From Candidatus Thioglobus sp. (GTDB taxonomy: Bacteria > Pseudomonadota > Gammaproteobacteria > PS1 > Thioglobaceae): a stretch of DNA of 5,311 nucleotides. The notes beneath the pieces were generated by a model. The model saw nothing but the letters and a program-made list of their open reading frames with translations. It was not told the DNA's origin and did no database searches. Shown here piece by piece: positions 5,015 through 5,311 of the stretch. The DNA is taken from assembly GCA_003978285.1 (NCBI GenBank), contig QOAB01000068.1:1-5311 (forward strand), in the 5' to 3' direction. A program made the position numbers and the translations under genes. Numbering within the stretch: position 1 is the first letter of the stretch; each line of letters opens with the position of its first letter.

Positions 5015-5311
5015 TTATTTAATCTTAACCTCGATTTGCTTAGGTGTAACTTTGGCTACTTTAGTAATAGTTAAGCTCAAAACACCATCAACAAACTCAG
5101 CTTTGATATTGGTTGTTTTAACGGTTTGAGGCAAAGTAAAACTTCTAACGAAAGAACCATATGAACGTTCCATACGGTGTCTTTTTGTGTCTTCAATTTC
5201 AACTCTTTTCTCACCTTTAATGGTTAATACGTTATTCTCAATGGTGACATGTACATCATCCTTATGTACACCAGGTAACTCAGCCCTAACCATGTAAGAC
5301 TTATCATCCTC
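5015..5311 (-). CDS. hsp20: Hsp20 small heat shock protein, second copy (5' end cut by window edge)
   Basis: The visible 98 codons plus stop encode most of an alpha-crystallin domain and a normal C-terminus. The frame is open to the right edge ([16 protein letters not shown]), so the Met at 5293 is internal and not the start; by alignment about 38 N-terminal residues lie outside the window. Conserved parts are [24 protein letters not shown] and [12 protein letters not shown], ending QIEVKIK, which holds the IxV/VxI oligomerisation motif. About 18 of 98 positions differ from the neighbouring copy. There is no cysteine in the visible part and no tail. Two Hsp20 paralogues often form mixed oligomers, and that is plausible here though only inferred. 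Its stop lies 2 bp from the stop of the DUF2238 remnant. Confidence 0.93.
   Translation of the reverse strand, partial: EDDKSYMVRAELPGVHKDDVHVTIENNVLTIKGEKRVEIEDTKRHRMERSYGSFVRSFTLPQTVKTTNIKAEFVDGVLSLTITKVAKVTPKQIEVKIK

Larger units (their letters stand above)
4902..5311. repeat. Tandem segmental duplication, unit 2 (DUF2238 remnant plus hsp20)
   Basis: This is the right member of the pair with 4088-4620. Similarity begins at or just before base 4902 and continues to the window edge inside the second hsp20. The protein-level match in hsp20 is about 80 of 98 residues without gaps. Unit 2 lacks the 123 bp encoding the cysteine-rich tail. Confidence 0.88.

Noticed and set aside
5291..5293. ATG as the start of the second hsp20
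   Set aside because: The frame continues upstream to the window edge with residues matching the first copy (EDDKSY versus ESDKAY), so this Met is internal, corresponding to Leu45.

Overview
The window is AT-rich, gene-dense bacterial DNA that resembles a gammaproteobacterial chromosome. BioH, the free-standing pimeloyl-ACP methyl ester esterase, and a DUF6172 protein of a kind seen in marine proteobacteria point that way. The compact, low-GC, operon-overlapping layout would suit a SUP05/Thioglobus-like sulfur oxidiser or a related marine lineage, but this is an inference from style and no marker gene in the window proves it.

Left part (1-1729, minus strand): a DUF6172 gene runs off the left edge, lacking only its last few codons. 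It has its own promoter candidate with a perfect TATAAT -10. Next is a 442-residue erythromycin-esterase-family protein with an apparent signal peptide. A 75-bp divergent spacer then separates it from the plus-strand operon.

Middle (1805-4198, plus strand): a tight operon of bioF (8-amino-7-oxononanoate synthase), bioH (pimeloyl-ACP methyl ester esterase) and a six-helix DUF2238/YjdF-like membrane protein. bioF and bioH overlap by 14 bp, and bioH and the membrane gene overlap by 4 bp (ATGA). BioH frees pimeloyl-ACP from its methyl ester and BioF condenses it with alanine, so the two act in consecutive steps of biotin synthesis. The membrane gene sits where bioC or bioD would often be found, and its role is unknown.

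Right part (4088-5311): the 3' end of the DUF2238 gene plus a convergent small heat shock protein (Hsp20) gene is present twice in tandem. Copy 1 has an intact DUF2238 gene and an Hsp20 with an unusual cysteine-rich tail. Copy 2 has only a 37-codon DUF2238 remnant and an ordinary tail-less Hsp20 that runs off the right edge. In both copies the two stop codons are 2 bp apart. The most unusual item is the Hsp20 tail: two C-x-C-x4-C-x-C modules hold all eight cysteines of a protein whose paralogue has none in its visible part. No RNA genes, CRISPR arrays, insertion sequences or convincing intrinsic terminators were seen, and no gene-free stretch exceeds 170 bp.
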